Shown in pieces: positions 1-9,379 of a DNA stretch of 64,000 nucleotides. Under the pieces are notes generated by a model. It saw only the letters and a list, made by a program, of their open reading frames with translations. It was not told the origin of the DNA and did no database searches. The position numbers and the translations under genes are program-made. Source of the DNA: Erythrobacter aureus (lineage in GTDB: Bacteria > Pseudomonadota > Alphaproteobacteria > Sphingomonadales > Sphingomonadaceae); contig NZ_CP031358.1 of NCBI RefSeq assembly GCF_003355455.1, forward strand, positions 186,001-250,000, in the 5' to 3' direction. How positions within the stretch are numbered: position 1 is the first letter of the stretch; each line of letters opens with the position of its first letter.

Positions 1-81
1 TTCGACGGCGAAATTGTAAGGCCGGCTGGCCGCAGTCTTGCGGGCAGCAGGGGCCAGCCGCGTAGCGCGCTGAGCGGTCAT
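1..81 (-). CDS. N-terminal fragment of an unknown protein
   Basis: Only the first 27 codons lie in the window; the gene runs off the left edge. The start at 81 is chosen because an AGGAGG sits six bases upstream; an in-frame ATG at 87 abuts that site and is too close. The visible N-terminus is basic and Ala-rich and begins MTA, as does the SSB-like protein at 1635-1979. It could be another member of that family, but too little is visible to say. Confidence 0.55.
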   Translation of the reverse strand, partial: MTAQRATRLAPAARKTAASRPYNFAVE

Positions 82-108
82 TTTCATCCTCCTGAGCAGT
101 TCACCCGA

Positions 109-315
109 TCAAGAAGAGGTGTTGCTGCGCATCTCCTTCAGGAGGTCGTCGACGACTTGCTCGTCGCTCTCGATTTGCATGATGAGGCGATAGCTTCCCT
201 GGAAGGGGAAGATCTCCGGATCATAGCCGAAGAGTTCGGGCTTGGCCTTGATGGCTTCAGCCTCTTCCAAGGTCATGTCCTGGCGTGTGCGATAAGAACC
301 TGAGGTGGCGATCAT
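109..315 (-). CDS. hypothetical protein, 68 aa
   Basis: Family not recognised. The start at 315 (MIATSGSYRT) avoids overlap with the preceding gene, which stops at 329; a longer frame starting at 375 would run into it. The protein is acidic at its C-terminus (EQVVDDLLKEM) and looks like a small soluble protein. It follows the 102-residue gene by 13 bases, so the two are probably cotranscribed. Confidence 0.6.
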   Translation of the reverse strand: MIATSGSYRTRQDMTLEEAEAIKAKPELFGYDPEIFPFQGSYRLIMQIESDEQVVDDLLKEMRSNTSS

Positions 316-328
316 ATCCGAGTTCCGA

Positions 329-637
329 TCAAGCGGCTTGAGCGATGGGAGCGGGGAAGGGTAGCTTCTCCGCATCGGGAATGACGTTGGTCAGCCAGCA
401 GGCGCGGATATACATCTCGTGATTGCGCTGGCGCAGGACGGCGTCGTAGCCGTCGGGTTTGGCATCGAGGCTCTTGAGGCGCTCCAGCCGCTCGATCTCG
501 GCATTGACGTAGCATTCCATGAGAATGCCGCCGATTACCGGCCCGACACCGGTGCCGGGCTTGTCACGCGCTTCGCAGGAAGCGCAAGGCGTAGCATGGT
601 AGGCCGTGAAGAACTCGCGGCGGGTCATGGTGATCAT
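329..637 (-). CDS. hypothetical protein with Cys pair, 102 aa
   Basis: Family not recognised. A CASC motif near residue 18 and further cysteines in the middle could bind metal, but no full zinc-finger pattern is seen. An AAGGA eight bases before ATG 637 supports the start; a second ATG lies three codons in. It sits 18 bases after the ImmA-like gene, in the same direction. Confidence 0.65.
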   Translation of the reverse strand: MITMTRREFFTAYHATPCASCEARDKPGTGVGPVIGGILMECYVNAEIERLERLKSLDAKPDGYDAVLRQRNHEMYIRACWLTNVIPDAEKLPFPAPIAQAA

Positions 638-655
638 GGTGGAAATCCTTGAGGC

Positions 656-1228
656 TCAGGCGAGGACCGGCTCGGAGGGAGCAAGCGACGGGAGGTCGGG
701 CATCAGGCTGGGGCGCTCGACAAGGTTGAGCGTCTTGGCGCGGATCTTCATTGTCTCGTCAGAGACTGCGAAGCGAGCTGCCAGGCTGGAGACCTTCGCG
801 TCATCATCTGCATCGGGCAATTCGAGCCAGAGCTTGCGGATCGTGGCGGCCGGCATGAGCATCTGAATGGCGAGCTTGTTGGCCATACGCTCATAGGAGG
901 AATCGAGCGGGCTGAATTCGTTCAGGCCCTCGCCGAGGTCTCCCCAGAGGTTGAAGGTGTGGCGGCCGAAGCTGCGACGGAAGTGGAACTTGTCGCGGTA
1001 GAGCAGGAAAATCGCGAGAGCATGTGCAGCGATGAGGCGCTTACGCTGGTCGCTTTCGTTGCGATTGACGAGCACAGAATAGCTGCCGTCGGCGAGCTGT
1101 ATCCAGCCGGAGACGTGGCTTTCGACAGGAAGCTCGTGATAGCCGATTTCCAACTCCTCGAAGATGGAGGGGAAATGCGCGGGCGGCTGGCGCACATGGC
1201 GCATGACAACAGACAGGTCGGTTTCCAT
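656..1228 (-). CDS. degenerate ImmA/IrrE-like (DUF955) protein, 190 aa
   Basis: The middle and C-terminal parts follow the ImmA/IrrE metallopeptidase layout: a helix at RLIAAHALAIFLLY where family members carry HExxH, then KLAIQMLMPAATI matching the usual A..LLMP..... helix. The catalytic Glu and second His of HExxH are replaced (AHALAIF), so zinc binding and proteolysis look lost. Family members normally cleave phage or ICE repressors; this one may only bind a partner. GGGAG six bases before ATG 1228 supports the start; a longer frame to 1309 lacks such a site. A general fold assignment is moderately safe; the loss of activity is read directly from the sequence. Confidence 0.6.
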   Translation of the reverse strand: METDLSVVMRHVRQPPAHFPSIFEELEIGYHELPVESHVSGWIQLADGSYSVLVNRNESDQRKRLIAAHALAIFLLYRDKFHFRRSFGRHTFNLWGDLGEGLNEFSPLDSSYERMANKLAIQMLMPAATIRKLWLELPDADDDAKVSSLAARFAVSDETMKIRAKTLNLVERPSLMPDLPSLAPSEPVLA

Positions 1229-1247
1229 CGGATACTCCCTGGAAGGC

Positions 1248-1568
1248 TCAGACGATCGTGATGACGCCTGGCTGGAACTGGACAGGCTCAAGCATGGCGC
1301 AGGTGCCATCGGTGAGCATGAGTGTGACGGCGCCCGAATTCGTATCGCGCGCGATCAGGTCGATCTGGTGTTCGGCAATCGCGCCGATGTCGCCATAGAG
1401 GTGGAACTCGCCATCAGGCGTGAAGCTGCTTTTCACCTCGGTGGCAGGGACGAGTGCGACGACGCCATTCATGGTGACGACGAGTGCGTCGATGAAGCCC
1501 ATCTCCATCTGCCAATGGAGAATTCCGAAGTCAGACGGGAGATGGGAGTGGTTTTCGGTGGTGTCCAT
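1248..1568 (-). CDS. hypothetical protein, 106 aa
   Basis: Family not recognised. An acidic N-terminus (MDTTENHSH) is followed by beta-rich sequence. The leader carries GAGGGAAGAAA immediately before ATG 1568, the purine-rich signal common in this region. It lies 19 bases upstream of the ImmA-like gene and is probably in the same transcript. Confidence 0.65.
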   Translation of the reverse strand: MDTTENHSHLPSDFGILHWQMEMGFIDALVVTMNGVVALVPATEVKSSFTPDGEFHLYGDIGAIAEHQIDLIARDTNSGAVTLMLTDGTCAMLEPVQFQPGVITIV

Positions 1569-1634
1569 TTTCTTCCCTCGTGGATTGCGCTTCAGATGCC
1601 CAAAGCCACTAATGAGGAGGCGGAGGCGGCCGGC

Positions 1635-1979
1635 CTAAGCCAGCCGCTCTGCCAGGTAGCTGTCACCGTCGTCGTTCGCGGCGCAGGTGGCAGCCTTCTG
1701 CTTGGGGCGTGGAGCCCCAAGCGCCTTGATCGTCCCGCCATCGAACTGAACGGCGAGCTCGACCGGCTGGCCCGAGGAGAGAAGATCCCGGACTTTTTCG
1801 ACCGAGTGGCCAAATGCCATTACGGTGCGGGACTGAGGGGCCTGGCCCTCACGGAGAAACTCCGCGTCCGTACAGATGAGATAGTCGGCTCCAGTGCCGG
1901 ATACCTTCGTCTCGATGGACGTCGCGGTGATCGTAGCCACGAAGACCGGAGTGAAACGGCGGGCGGTAGGTGCTGTCAT
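1635..1979 (-). CDS. SSB-like OB-fold protein, paralogue A, 114 aa
   Basis: One of four paralogues in the window (others at 9380-9691, 10024-10686, 16970-17260). Shared core: F.P.F.ATIT near the N-terminus, G.dY about 20 residues on, then RTVMAFG, a short helix ending in L, G.PVELAVQ.DGG and a final strand K..G. The FG-helix-G-PV arrangement resembles the core of bacterial single-stranded DNA-binding proteins (fFGk.AE......KG..v.v.G), so an OB fold binding nucleic acid is inferred. The tail is short and lacks the acidic DDxxPF tip that SSB uses to recruit partners. The preceding 349 bases are a hairpin-rich leader. Function beyond the fold is unknown. Confidence 0.6.
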   Translation of the reverse strand: MTAPTARRFTPVFVATITATSIETKVSGTGADYLICTDAEFLREGQAPQSRTVMAFGHSVEKVRDLLSSGQPVELAVQFDGGTIKALGAPRPKQKAATCAANDDGDSYLAERLA

Positions 1980-2328
1980 GATATGCGTCCCTTCTTTTTC
2001 ATCCTCGGTTGAGGGGTCACATCCCAAAATGAGGAAGGAAGACTGCTGGTCGGGCCGAAGGGCCCTGACCATTCGCGAACGCGAAAAACTCGCCCTTGGG
2101 CGAACAAAAGAGTGCAACCTCTCAACAAGGCAAAACCGATCCAGAAAACAGAACTCACCCCAGATTGACCTGAGCCTCGCCACCGGTCCCATGAGGACTT
2201 CTCGAACCTTCGTTACCGCCTTGACCTAGCCACCCTTTGTCGCTGGCCTTCAGAGTGCTTGTAGATACCCACCTCTCGGCCTTCGGCTGGCATAGGTAAT
2301 TCTCGGCGTTTCGTGCGCCGTGACCAAA
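1980..2328 (-). promoter_or_regulatory. structured leader of SSB-like gene A
   Basis: No gene is seen in this stretch between the clpX terminator and the SSB-like gene. In transcript order it holds TCGCCC-tt-GGGCGA (2090-2103), the palindrome TTCGCGAACGCGAA (2072-2085), an imperfect GGTCgGGCC/GGCCcTGACC hairpin (2048-2070) and CCTC-ggtt-GAGG (2003-2014). The sequence ATGAAAAAGAAGG follows the last one, just before the start codon. Stacked hairpins suggest control of translation or transcript stability; this is inference. Confidence 0.5.
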
Positions 2329-2362
2329 GAAAAGCCCCGCCGGCGTGAGCCGACGGGGCTTC
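2329..2362 (-). terminator. intrinsic terminator of clpX
   Basis: GC-rich stem (AGCCCCGTCGGC / GCCGGCGGGGCT with a short loop) followed on the minus strand by TTTTCTTT, 26 bases after the clpX stop codon. Confidence 0.85.
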
Positions 2363-2387
2363 GGTGTTGCCTAGGCAACTGTGATGA

Positions 2388-3647
<1,260 letters not shown>

Positions 3648-3675
3648 AAAAATCGCTTTCCTTCCAAATTTCGTT

Positions 3676-3689
3676 GGCCCTCGTGGGCC
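3676..3689 (-). promoter_or_regulatory. leader hairpin of clpX
   Basis: Perfect inverted repeat GGCCC-acga-GGGCC, 29 bases upstream of the clpX start and followed by the A-rich ribosome binding site GGAAGGAAAG. It is one of the recurrent leader hairpins of this region. Confidence 0.55.
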
Positions 3690-3784
3690 TAAACAATTCA
3701 ACTTTGGTCAGTCGGATCATGCTCGATCCTGGCTGACAGGCGCCCGCGCGCGGGCAGTCGCTCAAGGGCGATAGCAGGTCGAGA

Positions 3785-4348
3785 TTATGAGGATGTTTTC
3801 ATCTCGCCGTTATCGACAGGGGTGATTATTCCTTGGGCCACCAGTTCATTATAGTCCCAGCGCCGCTGAATCTGGGCATCAAGGTCGATGAATTTCCAAT
3901 TTCCCTCTTTGCCTCGATCATCATTCTGGATGGTGAAAGAGGGTGAATGGAAGATCGTGTTGAGGCCTTCCCAACCCAAGCACCAATAGACCGTGAGGTC
4001 TGTAGCTGGAGAGTGGAAGGCGTGGACCTGCGAGGCGATGTCGGGATTCTTGGCTCCATCGCCGAGCATCTCGAAGAGGATGCGTGGGTCTTTTTGGGAG
4101 ACGGTCCGCCAAGAGCCTTCGATATTGAAAGCCCAGGTAGGGCTTTCCGAACCTGCGGCGAAGGTGGTCTGGCAAAGGAGGCAGCCAAGGGCATCGGGAT
4201 GGTTCCGAGCAAGCGCGGCAAGTTCGGGCTCCTCGAGTTCGAAGGAGCAGTCTTCGGAAGCGAAGCGCCGTGCAAGCAGGCCCAATAGCGAGCCACGATT
4301 GTGGTTCGCGATCAGATGTAGCTTTGATGCGTCGATCTTGATGCGCAC
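3785..4348 (-). CDS. hypothetical protein, 187 aa
   Basis: Family not recognised. A soluble protein with a Trp-rich centre (TDLTVYWCLGWEGLN) and two cysteines close together (GCLLCQ); no signal peptide or transmembrane segment. GAGATGAGGAAAA precedes the ATG. It is transcribed divergently from the repeat-rich secreted protein and is followed by clpX, from which a separate leader divides it. Confidence 0.65.
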   Translation of the reverse strand: MRIKIDASKLHLIANHNRGSLLGLLARRFASEDCSFELEEPELAALARNHPDALGCLLCQTTFAAGSESPTWAFNIEGSWRTVSQKDPRILFEMLGDGAKNPDIASQVHAFHSPATDLTVYWCLGWEGLNTIFHSPSFTIQNDDRGKEGNWKFIDLDAQIQRRWDYNELVAQGIITPVDNGEMKTSS

Positions 4349-4482
4349 TGATTTTCCTCATCTCAAACACGAGCCCGAAACTTCTGAGGGTAATTCTGGA
4401 TTGAGCAAAATTTATACAATCAGGGCTTTCAGAAGGTTCCTGAGGCCTCTAGGATGTCCCTGAAGAATTCTGGGGAACTTCC
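4349..4482. promoter_or_regulatory. divergent intergenic promoter region
   Basis: AT-richer gap between two divergent genes. It contains TTCCTGAGG and a second CCCTGAAG on the plus side, related to the TCCTGA elements before the plus genes at 36373 and 41243, and ends in GGGGAAC just before ATG 4483. No exact -35/-10 pair could be assigned. Confidence 0.4.
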
Positions 4483-7400
4483 ATGAAAGCATCGAAAATT
4501 CTCATCGCGGGTTTGTTGGCAAGCGTGGCTGCGCCGGTGATGGCGCAGGACACTCCCGCGTTCCGCGTCCCGCTCCAGCAACAGACCACAGGGTCGACTG
4601 CGGATCCGGCGATGAGTTGGGTGCAGGATGTTTCGTCGTGTTCAACGACTTGCGGCACGGGAACACGGACGACGTCCTACCAATGTCAGGACGTTACCCA
4701 GTTCGACTATACTGCGGGCAACTTCGGCCCTGCCGAGCCTGATGCGCAGTGCGTGACCGCGGTAGGGGCGAAGCCGGCGAACGAAAGCTCTTCGTGCACC
4801 GTGTATAGCGGCTGCAATTACGACTGGGTCGCGCCGCCCGAGAACGTGACGCCGATCGCGCTCCCGGGTTATCCGGTCGGCCGCGAAGGCTGCGGCCAGG
4901 TGCAGAGGTCGTTCTCGCCATATTGCGAGCGTAGCGATGGAACCCAGCTTGCGGCTGGCGATCACGCATTCTGCTCGAACGACCTTCCGGATTACAATGA
5001 CGTGCGCGACGGGGTGCCTGGTGCGCTCGGGTACGACAGCACGGCAATCGAAACGAGCTCGTGCGTCGAGATCGACCATCATTGGGATATTGGAGCATGG
5101 GGGCCTTCGTCGTCGACTTGCTCGGCGACGGCGTTCCAGACGCGTCCTGTATCGTGCATCCGAACCTTTGACGGAACGACGCAGGCTGACGCGGAATGCA
5201 CCGCTCCAAAGCCGGCTACAAGCCAGACCAATCCCGATTACAGCGGCTGCAGCTATGCATGGCAGGCGACTGGCTGGGGAAGCTACGATTCGACCTGTTC
5301 GGGAACTGCGAAGCGCACGCGCACCGTCTGGTGTCAGCGCAGCGACGGCACTGGGGTAGGGGATGCATCGTGCGATGCTGGAACCCGCCCGGCCGACACT
5401 GATACCAATGCGGTGTACAGTGGTTGCACCTACGGCTGGCAGACGAGCGGCTGGAGCGCATGGGACTCGACTTGTTCGACCTCGGCAAACCGCACGCGCT
5501 CGGTCTGGTGTCAGCGAAGCGATGGGACGAATGTCGCAAGCAGCAATTGCGATGCGGGGACGATGCCTTCCTCGTCGCAGACACAGGGCGTCTATTCGAG
5601 CTGCTCCTATAGCTGGCAGACCAGCGGCTGGAGCGCATGGGACTCGACTTGTTCGACCTCGGCAAACCGCACGCGCAGCGTGACGTGCTTGCGGAGCGAT
5701 GGAACAACCGTGGGGAATTCGAACTGCGACGCAGGCACGCAGCCGTCCGGATCGCAGACGCAAGGCGTTTACAGTTCCTGCAGCTATGGCTGGACGGCGA
5801 CGGGGTGGAGCGCGTGGGATAGCAACTGCTCGACCACGGCCAACCGGACGCGAACGGTTACCTGCCAGCGTAGCGACGGCGCGACGGTCGCGGACTCGAA
5901 CTGCACCACTGCTAAGTGGGCTGAGAGCCAGACACAGGCGCGCTATGGCAGCTGTACTTATGGCTGGACGGCAACGCCGTGGAGCGCATGGGATAGCAAT
6001 TGCTCGTCGACGGCAAACCGCACCCGCAGCGTTACCTGCCAGCGCAGCAATGGCGATACGGTCGCGGACTCGAATTGCACCACTGCGAAGTGGGCCGAAA
6101 GCCAGACACAGGCGCGTTATGGCAGCTGTTCGTATAGCTGGGTAACGGGCGGCTGGAGCGGGTGGAGTTCGACGTGTTCGTCGGGCGCGGTTCGCACGCG
6201 ATCGGTGACCTGTCGCCGGAGTGACGGCTCGACGGTCAGCGATGCAAGTTGTGACGCTGCAACGCGTCCTTCGTCCTCGGATACGCAGGCCGTATATTCG
6301 GGTTGCTCGTACAATTGGGGCACGAATGCGTGGGGAGCATGGGACAGCACCTGCTCGTCGAATGCGAACCGCACGCGCACGATCTATTGCCGTCGTAGCG
6401 ATGGCTCGAATGTGTCGTGGTCGAACTGTGACGCCGGAACGCGTCCGGCGACTTCGCAATCGCAGGCTGTTTACAGCAGCTGCACCTACAGCTGGGTTCC
6501 GGGCGCATGGGGAGCATGGGACAGCACCTGCTCGTCGAGCGCAACGCGCACGCGGACCAATGGCTGCCAGCGAAGCAACGGAGACTGGGTTGGCCAGGCC
6601 AATTGTGACGCCGGCACGCAGCCTTCGACCTCTCAGACGCAGGCTGTGTACAGCGGCTGCGGCTACAGCTGGAACACTGGCGCATGGGGAGCGTGGAGTT
6701 CGACCTGCTCGAGCAGCGCAAACCGCACTCGGTCGGTTACGTGCCGCCGGAGTGACGGGGCAACGGTGAGCGATAGCTCTTGTGATGCCGGGACGAGGCC
6801 TTCGGGGTCGCAGACCCAGGCGGTCTATGGCGGCTGCTCGTACAGCTGGAATACCGGCTCTTGGAGTGCGTGGAGCTCGACGTGTTCGTCCAGTGCCACT
6901 CGCACTCGTTCGGTGAACTGCCGCCGTAGCGATGGCACGAACGTCGGCGATGCAAACTGCACGACGACCAAGCCTGCAGGATCACAGACCCAGGCTGTTT
7001 ACAGCGGCTGCGGCTATGCTTGGAATACCGGCGCATGGAGTGGCTGGAGTTCGACGTGTTCGTCGACTGCCATGCGCACGCGTTCGGTGACTTGTCGCCG
7101 AAGCGACGGCACGACCGTAGGCGACGCAAATTGCACGACGACGAAGCCCGCATCCTCCGACACTGGGGCACAGTATGGAGGTTGCACGTACGAAGGTGCC
7201 TATGGAACGTGGAGCGCGTGCTCTGGTGGAACTCAGAGTCGATCGCTGACTTCATGCACCCGCTCGGATGGCGCGAATGTCGCGCTCTCGAACTGCACGA
7301 ATAATGGAGTTCCGGCATCGGAAACCCAGTCGTGTGGACCGTGTGGTAGCTGGGTGATCGAAGGACAGAATCCTTACAGCGCCGCGGAAGACCCGTCGAT

Positions 7401-7665
7401 GACGTCGGTCCAGAAAAGCATGATCCAGCCGACGAAGGATAAATTCGAGGCACATCCCTCGAATTCGTCTTACACTTGGGTGGGTACGCAGATCCACAAT
7501 GGCGTCTACGATATGGATTACGACGATGATCAATATACGCCGGATGCTGACCTTTGTTTGGTGGATGGTCAGCAGTTCTATTCGTACTTCGGCGGGATTT
7601 CAAACACCGGCGGGAGCCGAGGCGGTTATAACGGCGCAGCCTGGGGCAAGTGTGTCTGCGATTGA
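4483..7665 (+). CDS. secreted thrombospondin type-1-like tandem-repeat protein, 1060 aa
   Basis: A signal peptide (MKASKILIAGLLASVAAPVMA, cleavage near AQ) is followed by a degenerate TSP1-like unit (SSCSTTCGTGTRTT). Twelve regular units of 58-59 residues follow (about residues 201-903), then a partial unit and a unique C-terminal domain of about 105 residues with an acidic YDMDYDDDQYTPDAD segment. Each unit reads W..W..W.STCS..A.RTRSV.C.RSDG..V....CDAGT.P...QTQ.VYS.CSY. The spaced Trp, the CS-x-x motif and RTR-x-V-x-C match the Trp/Arg ladder and disulphides of TSP1 domains. Eukaryotic TSP1 domains bind glycans and matrix; bacterial ones are rarer and usually extracellular. An adhesive surface or envelope role is inferred. 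No cell-wall anchor or secretion domain is recognised. The Cys-rich protein would benefit from the DsbD-like gene at 42841. Confidence 0.85.
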   Translation: MKASKILIAGLLASVAAPVMAQDTPAFRVPLQQQTTGSTADPAMSWVQDVSSCSTTCGTGTRTTSYQCQDVTQFDYTAGNFGPAEPDAQCVTAVGAKPANESSSCTVYSGCNYDWVAPPENVTPIALPGYPVGREGCGQVQRSFSPYCERSDGTQLAAGDHAFCSNDLPDYNDVRDGVPGALGYDSTAIETSSCVEIDHHWDIGAWGPSSSTCSATAFQTRPVSCIRTFDGTTQADAECTAPKPATSQTNPDYSGCSYAWQATGWGSYDSTCSGTAKRTRTVWCQRSDGTGVGDASCDAGTRPADTDTNAVYSGCTYGWQTSGWSAWDSTCSTSANRTRSVWCQRSDGTNVASSNCDAGTMPSSSQTQGVYSSCSYSWQTSGWSAWDSTCSTSANRTRSVTCLRSDGTTVGNSNCDAGTQPSGSQTQGVYSSCSYGWTATGWSAWDSNCSTTANRTRTVTCQRSDGATVADSNCTTAKWAESQTQARYGSCTYGWTATPWSAWDSNCSSTANRTRSVTCQRSNGDTVADSNCTTAKWAESQTQARYGSCSYSWVTGGWSGWSSTCSSGAVRTRSVTCRRSDGSTVSDASCDAATRPSSSDTQAVYSGCSYNWGTNAWGAWDSTCSSNANRTRTIYCRRSDGSNVSWSNCDAGTRPATSQSQAVYSSCTYSWVPGAWGAWDSTCSSSATRTRTNGCQRSNGDWVGQANCDAGTQPSTSQTQAVYSGCGYSWNTGAWGAWSSTCSSSANRTRSVTCRRSDGATVSDSSCDAGTRPSGSQTQAVYGGCSYSWNTGSWSAWSSTCSSSATRTRSVNCRRSDGTNVGDANCTTTKPAGSQTQAVYSGCGYAWNTGAWSGWSSTCSSTAMRTRSVTCRRSDGTTVGDANCTTTKPASSDTGAQYGGCTYEGAYGTWSACSGGTQSRSLTSCTRSDGANVALSNCTNNGVPASETQSCGPCGSWVIEGQNPYSAAEDPSMTSVQKSMIQPTKDKFEAHPSNSSYTWVGTQIHNGVYDMDYDDDQYTPDADLCLVDGQQFYSYFGGISNTGGSRGGYNGAAWGKCVCD
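5083..7191 (+). repeat. twelve tandem 174-177 bp coding repeats
   Basis: Twelve in-frame units encode the 58-59-residue TSP1-like modules. Neighbouring units differ at many synonymous sites, but pairs such as the fifth/sixth and seventh/eighth domain units (counting from the N-terminus) are nearly identical at protein level, pointing to duplication within the array. Confidence 0.9.
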
Positions 7666-7686
7666 GCAGGCTAGGTGCCACAAAAT

Positions 7687-7722
7687 AAAGGGGCCGTCGG
7701 CGATGAGTCGGCGGCCCCTTTT
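7687..7722. terminator. bidirectional terminator between convergent genes
   Basis: AAAGGGGCCG and CGGCCCCTTTT arms flank a loop; A/T runs lie on both sides. It serves the plus-strand repeat protein and the minus-strand DUF4262 gene. Confidence 0.8.
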
Positions 7723-7730
7723 ACGTCTGG

Positions 7731-8291
7731 TTAGTGAAGCTTCGTCTTGTCGCTTAGGAGCGGCTGAGGGAAGTTTTGATGGTCGTACTCCGCATCTGTG
7801 GGGAGACGACCTGCGGGATCAGGCCAAATCAGCTGCAAGCCCGTCACGCTGGGGCCATCGGATGTATTAGTGATGTCTCCATGGCCTTTGGCCTGGGCGC
7901 GCTTGGTAGCGAGGACCAAGTGCGAGGCCAGCTTGTCTTCGGCAATTAGGCCAAGCTGCACAGGCACGTTGAGGGCCTTCTCGACCGTCATGCCAGCTTC
8001 CGGCTGGAGGTCGAGTGTCTTAATGCGATCGATCACGAGATTGAGCATCATGCGGGCCGTGTCTGGGCCGAGGCTATAGAGCACGAGCTCTGGCCAGCCG
8101 AGTTCGGCCAAGCCGACCGTGTAAGAGAAAGTCTCAGAAGGGGAATCCCCAGCGATAAACAACACGGCGTGACCGTGCGCGGCGACCTTCTCGTCCAGCT
8201 GCTCGATGAACTCTTCCATTGCTTCTTCGCGGTCAGGCGAAGAGCATACAGGGCAATCGTGGTCGTCGTCGTGATTGTGGTCGTGAGGCAT
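7731..8291 (-). CDS. DUF4262 domain protein, 186 aa
   Basis: After a His/Asp-rich head with a CPVC pair (MPHDHNHDDDHDCPVC) the protein has the DUF4262 pattern: HGHAVLFIAGD, then FSYTVGLAELGWPELVLYSL, and a later VPVQLGLIAED. The family is widespread on plasmids and in actinobacteria and has no assigned biochemical role. The N-terminal CPVC and His cluster might bind metal. Start 8291 is the only reasonable one. It is separated from the NADAR gene by a terminator-like hairpin, so it is probably its own unit. Confidence 0.8.
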   Translation of the reverse strand: MPHDHNHDDDHDCPVCSSPDREEAMEEFIEQLDEKVAAHGHAVLFIAGDSPSETFSYTVGLAELGWPELVLYSLGPDTARMMLNLVIDRIKTLDLQPEAGMTVEKALNVPVQLGLIAEDKLASHLVLATKRAQAKGHGDITNTSDGPSVTGLQLIWPDPAGRLPTDAEYDHQNFPQPLLSDKTKLH

Positions 8292-8324
8292 TGAGCATTC
8301 TTTCAGGTCGAGAGTGACAGCAAT

Positions 8325-8356
8325 GAGGCGGAGCCGTTTTCGTTCGGCCCCGCCTC
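8325..8356 (-). terminator. hairpin downstream of the NADAR gene
   Basis: Near-perfect 12-bp arms GAGGCGGGGCCG / CGGCTCCGCCTC with an A-rich loop, 28 bases after the stop codon. No U-run follows, so a stabilising role is also possible. Confidence 0.6.
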
Positions 8357-8383
8357 GATGTCCAGGGCGGCGTATGCAGCCCG

Positions 8384-8986
8384 TCAGCGCGCGAAGCGAC
8401 GCGTAGGCTGGTCGAGGCCGCCGAAGCCCAGCTGAGCGTCCTCAAGGGGGCGTATAGGGGCCTCAGGGAAGAATGTCCCTGGTGGCAGCTCGAGGATGCG
8501 AGCGCCGGCGCGTAGCTGCATCAGCAGGATGCCGAGCATATTGCGGCCGACGTACTTGCCGTTGCGGGGCTGGGCGCCCCAAAAGGCATCGCGCATCGAG
8601 ATCTCGATGATGTCGCGAGTGCCAGTGGCCGCCAGGCGCTCCGCATAGTCGTGGGCGCCGAGTTTGCGGGTGAGGACATAGGCCATGGCGTGGACTTTGA
8701 CCTCCTGCCAGTCGGGCCGAGTTTCGCTCTTCCGCTCGTAGGCCACCTTCTTCGCGCCCATCATGAAGGGCGCGTTCCGGATCGCCTCCTGGTGGTCCGG
8801 CAGGTGCGGGAAGCGCATCGCTTGGTATTGCGCTTCGGTTCCACGCCAGTGGAGGCCGCGGTCGTCGTAGGGGTAGTGGCGATTCATGTTGCTGTGCTCG
8901 CCATATTCCTCGGCGACCTTGCAGAAGGCTGCCTGACCTTCTGCATCCCAGCTCCGTATCGGTTGGATCGTAAGATCAAATTCCAT
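8384..8986 (-). CDS. NADAR (DUF1768, YbiA-like) N-glycosidase domain protein, 200 aa
   Basis: The sequence follows the NADAR family along its length: HWRGTEAQYQAMRF (usually the SEHYYQ..KF motif), then RPDWQEVKVHAM, then TRDIIEISMRDAFWG and GRNMLGILLMQLR. NADAR proteins cleave N-glycosidic bonds of riboflavin intermediates or remove ADP-ribose from nucleic-acid bases, and in DarT-NADAR pairs they act as antitoxins. No DarT-like gene is adjacent, but an ADP-ribosyltransferase is encoded 30 kb away (39212-39697). The leader contains GTCA-tccag-TGAC (9013-9025) and GAGGGAAGAAA. The family call is firm; the substrate is unknown. Confidence 0.8.
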   Translation of the reverse strand: MEFDLTIQPIRSWDAEGQAAFCKVAEEYGEHSNMNRHYPYDDRGLHWRGTEAQYQAMRFPHLPDHQEAIRNAPFMMGAKKVAYERKSETRPDWQEVKVHAMAYVLTRKLGAHDYAERLAATGTRDIIEISMRDAFWGAQPRNGKYVGRNMLGILLMQLRAGARILELPPGTFFPEAPIRPLEDAQLGFGGLDQPTRRFAR

Positions 8987-9039
8987 CGGGGCTCCCTTTC
9001 TTCCCTCGTTGTGTCATCCAGTGACCACGAGATCCAGAA

Positions 9040-9300
9040 ACGAGAAAATATTTTTTCCAGAACTCCCCCAATCGGCTGAATTCTTCCTAAAAGGGAAGAA
9101 GGCAGGCTGGAAAGCCCGCCTCCGATGCGGATCTAGGAGCTGCTTCGGTTGCGACACCAAGAGGGTTAGCCAGCTGCAAAGCCGGGGGGCTTACAGTTGG
9201 GGGACTTCCCGCCGTGGGGGCATGGTAGGGGTTCTGGCTCGCTCTCAAGGATCGGCGTCGGTGCGAATTTCCCCTCGCGCCGACGCCGATTTCGTTTCGG
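9040..9300 (+). ncRNA. candidate plus-strand small RNA (unassigned 330-bp gap)
   Basis: The gap between the NADAR leader and the terminator of SSB-like gene B holds no credible gene. On the plus strand an AT-rich stretch (about 9045-9060) is followed by a GGCaGGCT/AGCCcGCC hairpin. The segment ends in a perfect 11-bp stem, ATCGGCGTCGG / CCGACGCCGAT (9251-9290), followed by TTTCGTTTC. That resembles a small RNA with its own terminator, but the hairpin could equally be a second terminator for the minus-strand gene. Confidence 0.3.
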
Positions 9301-9320
9301 CTTTCATGCATCGCTGGCAC

Positions 9321-9355
9321 AAAAAGAGCCGCGCCAGGTGTCGTGGCGCGGCTCT
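9321..9355 (-). terminator. terminator of SSB-like gene B
   Basis: Perfect 12-bp stem AGAGCCGCGCCA / TGGCGCGGCTCT followed on the minus strand by TTTTTG. Confidence 0.85.
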
Positions 9356-9379
9356 CTTGTCTTGGCGTGTGCGAGGCGA

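Noticed and set aside
4642..6459. 605-codon minus-strand frame in the TSP1-like gene
   Set aside because: An Arg-rich shadow of the tandem coding repeats.
5083..7191. Regular ~177-bp repeats as a CRISPR or satellite array
   Set aside because: The repeats are contiguous, in frame, diverge mainly at third positions and encode one protein domain; there are no spacers.
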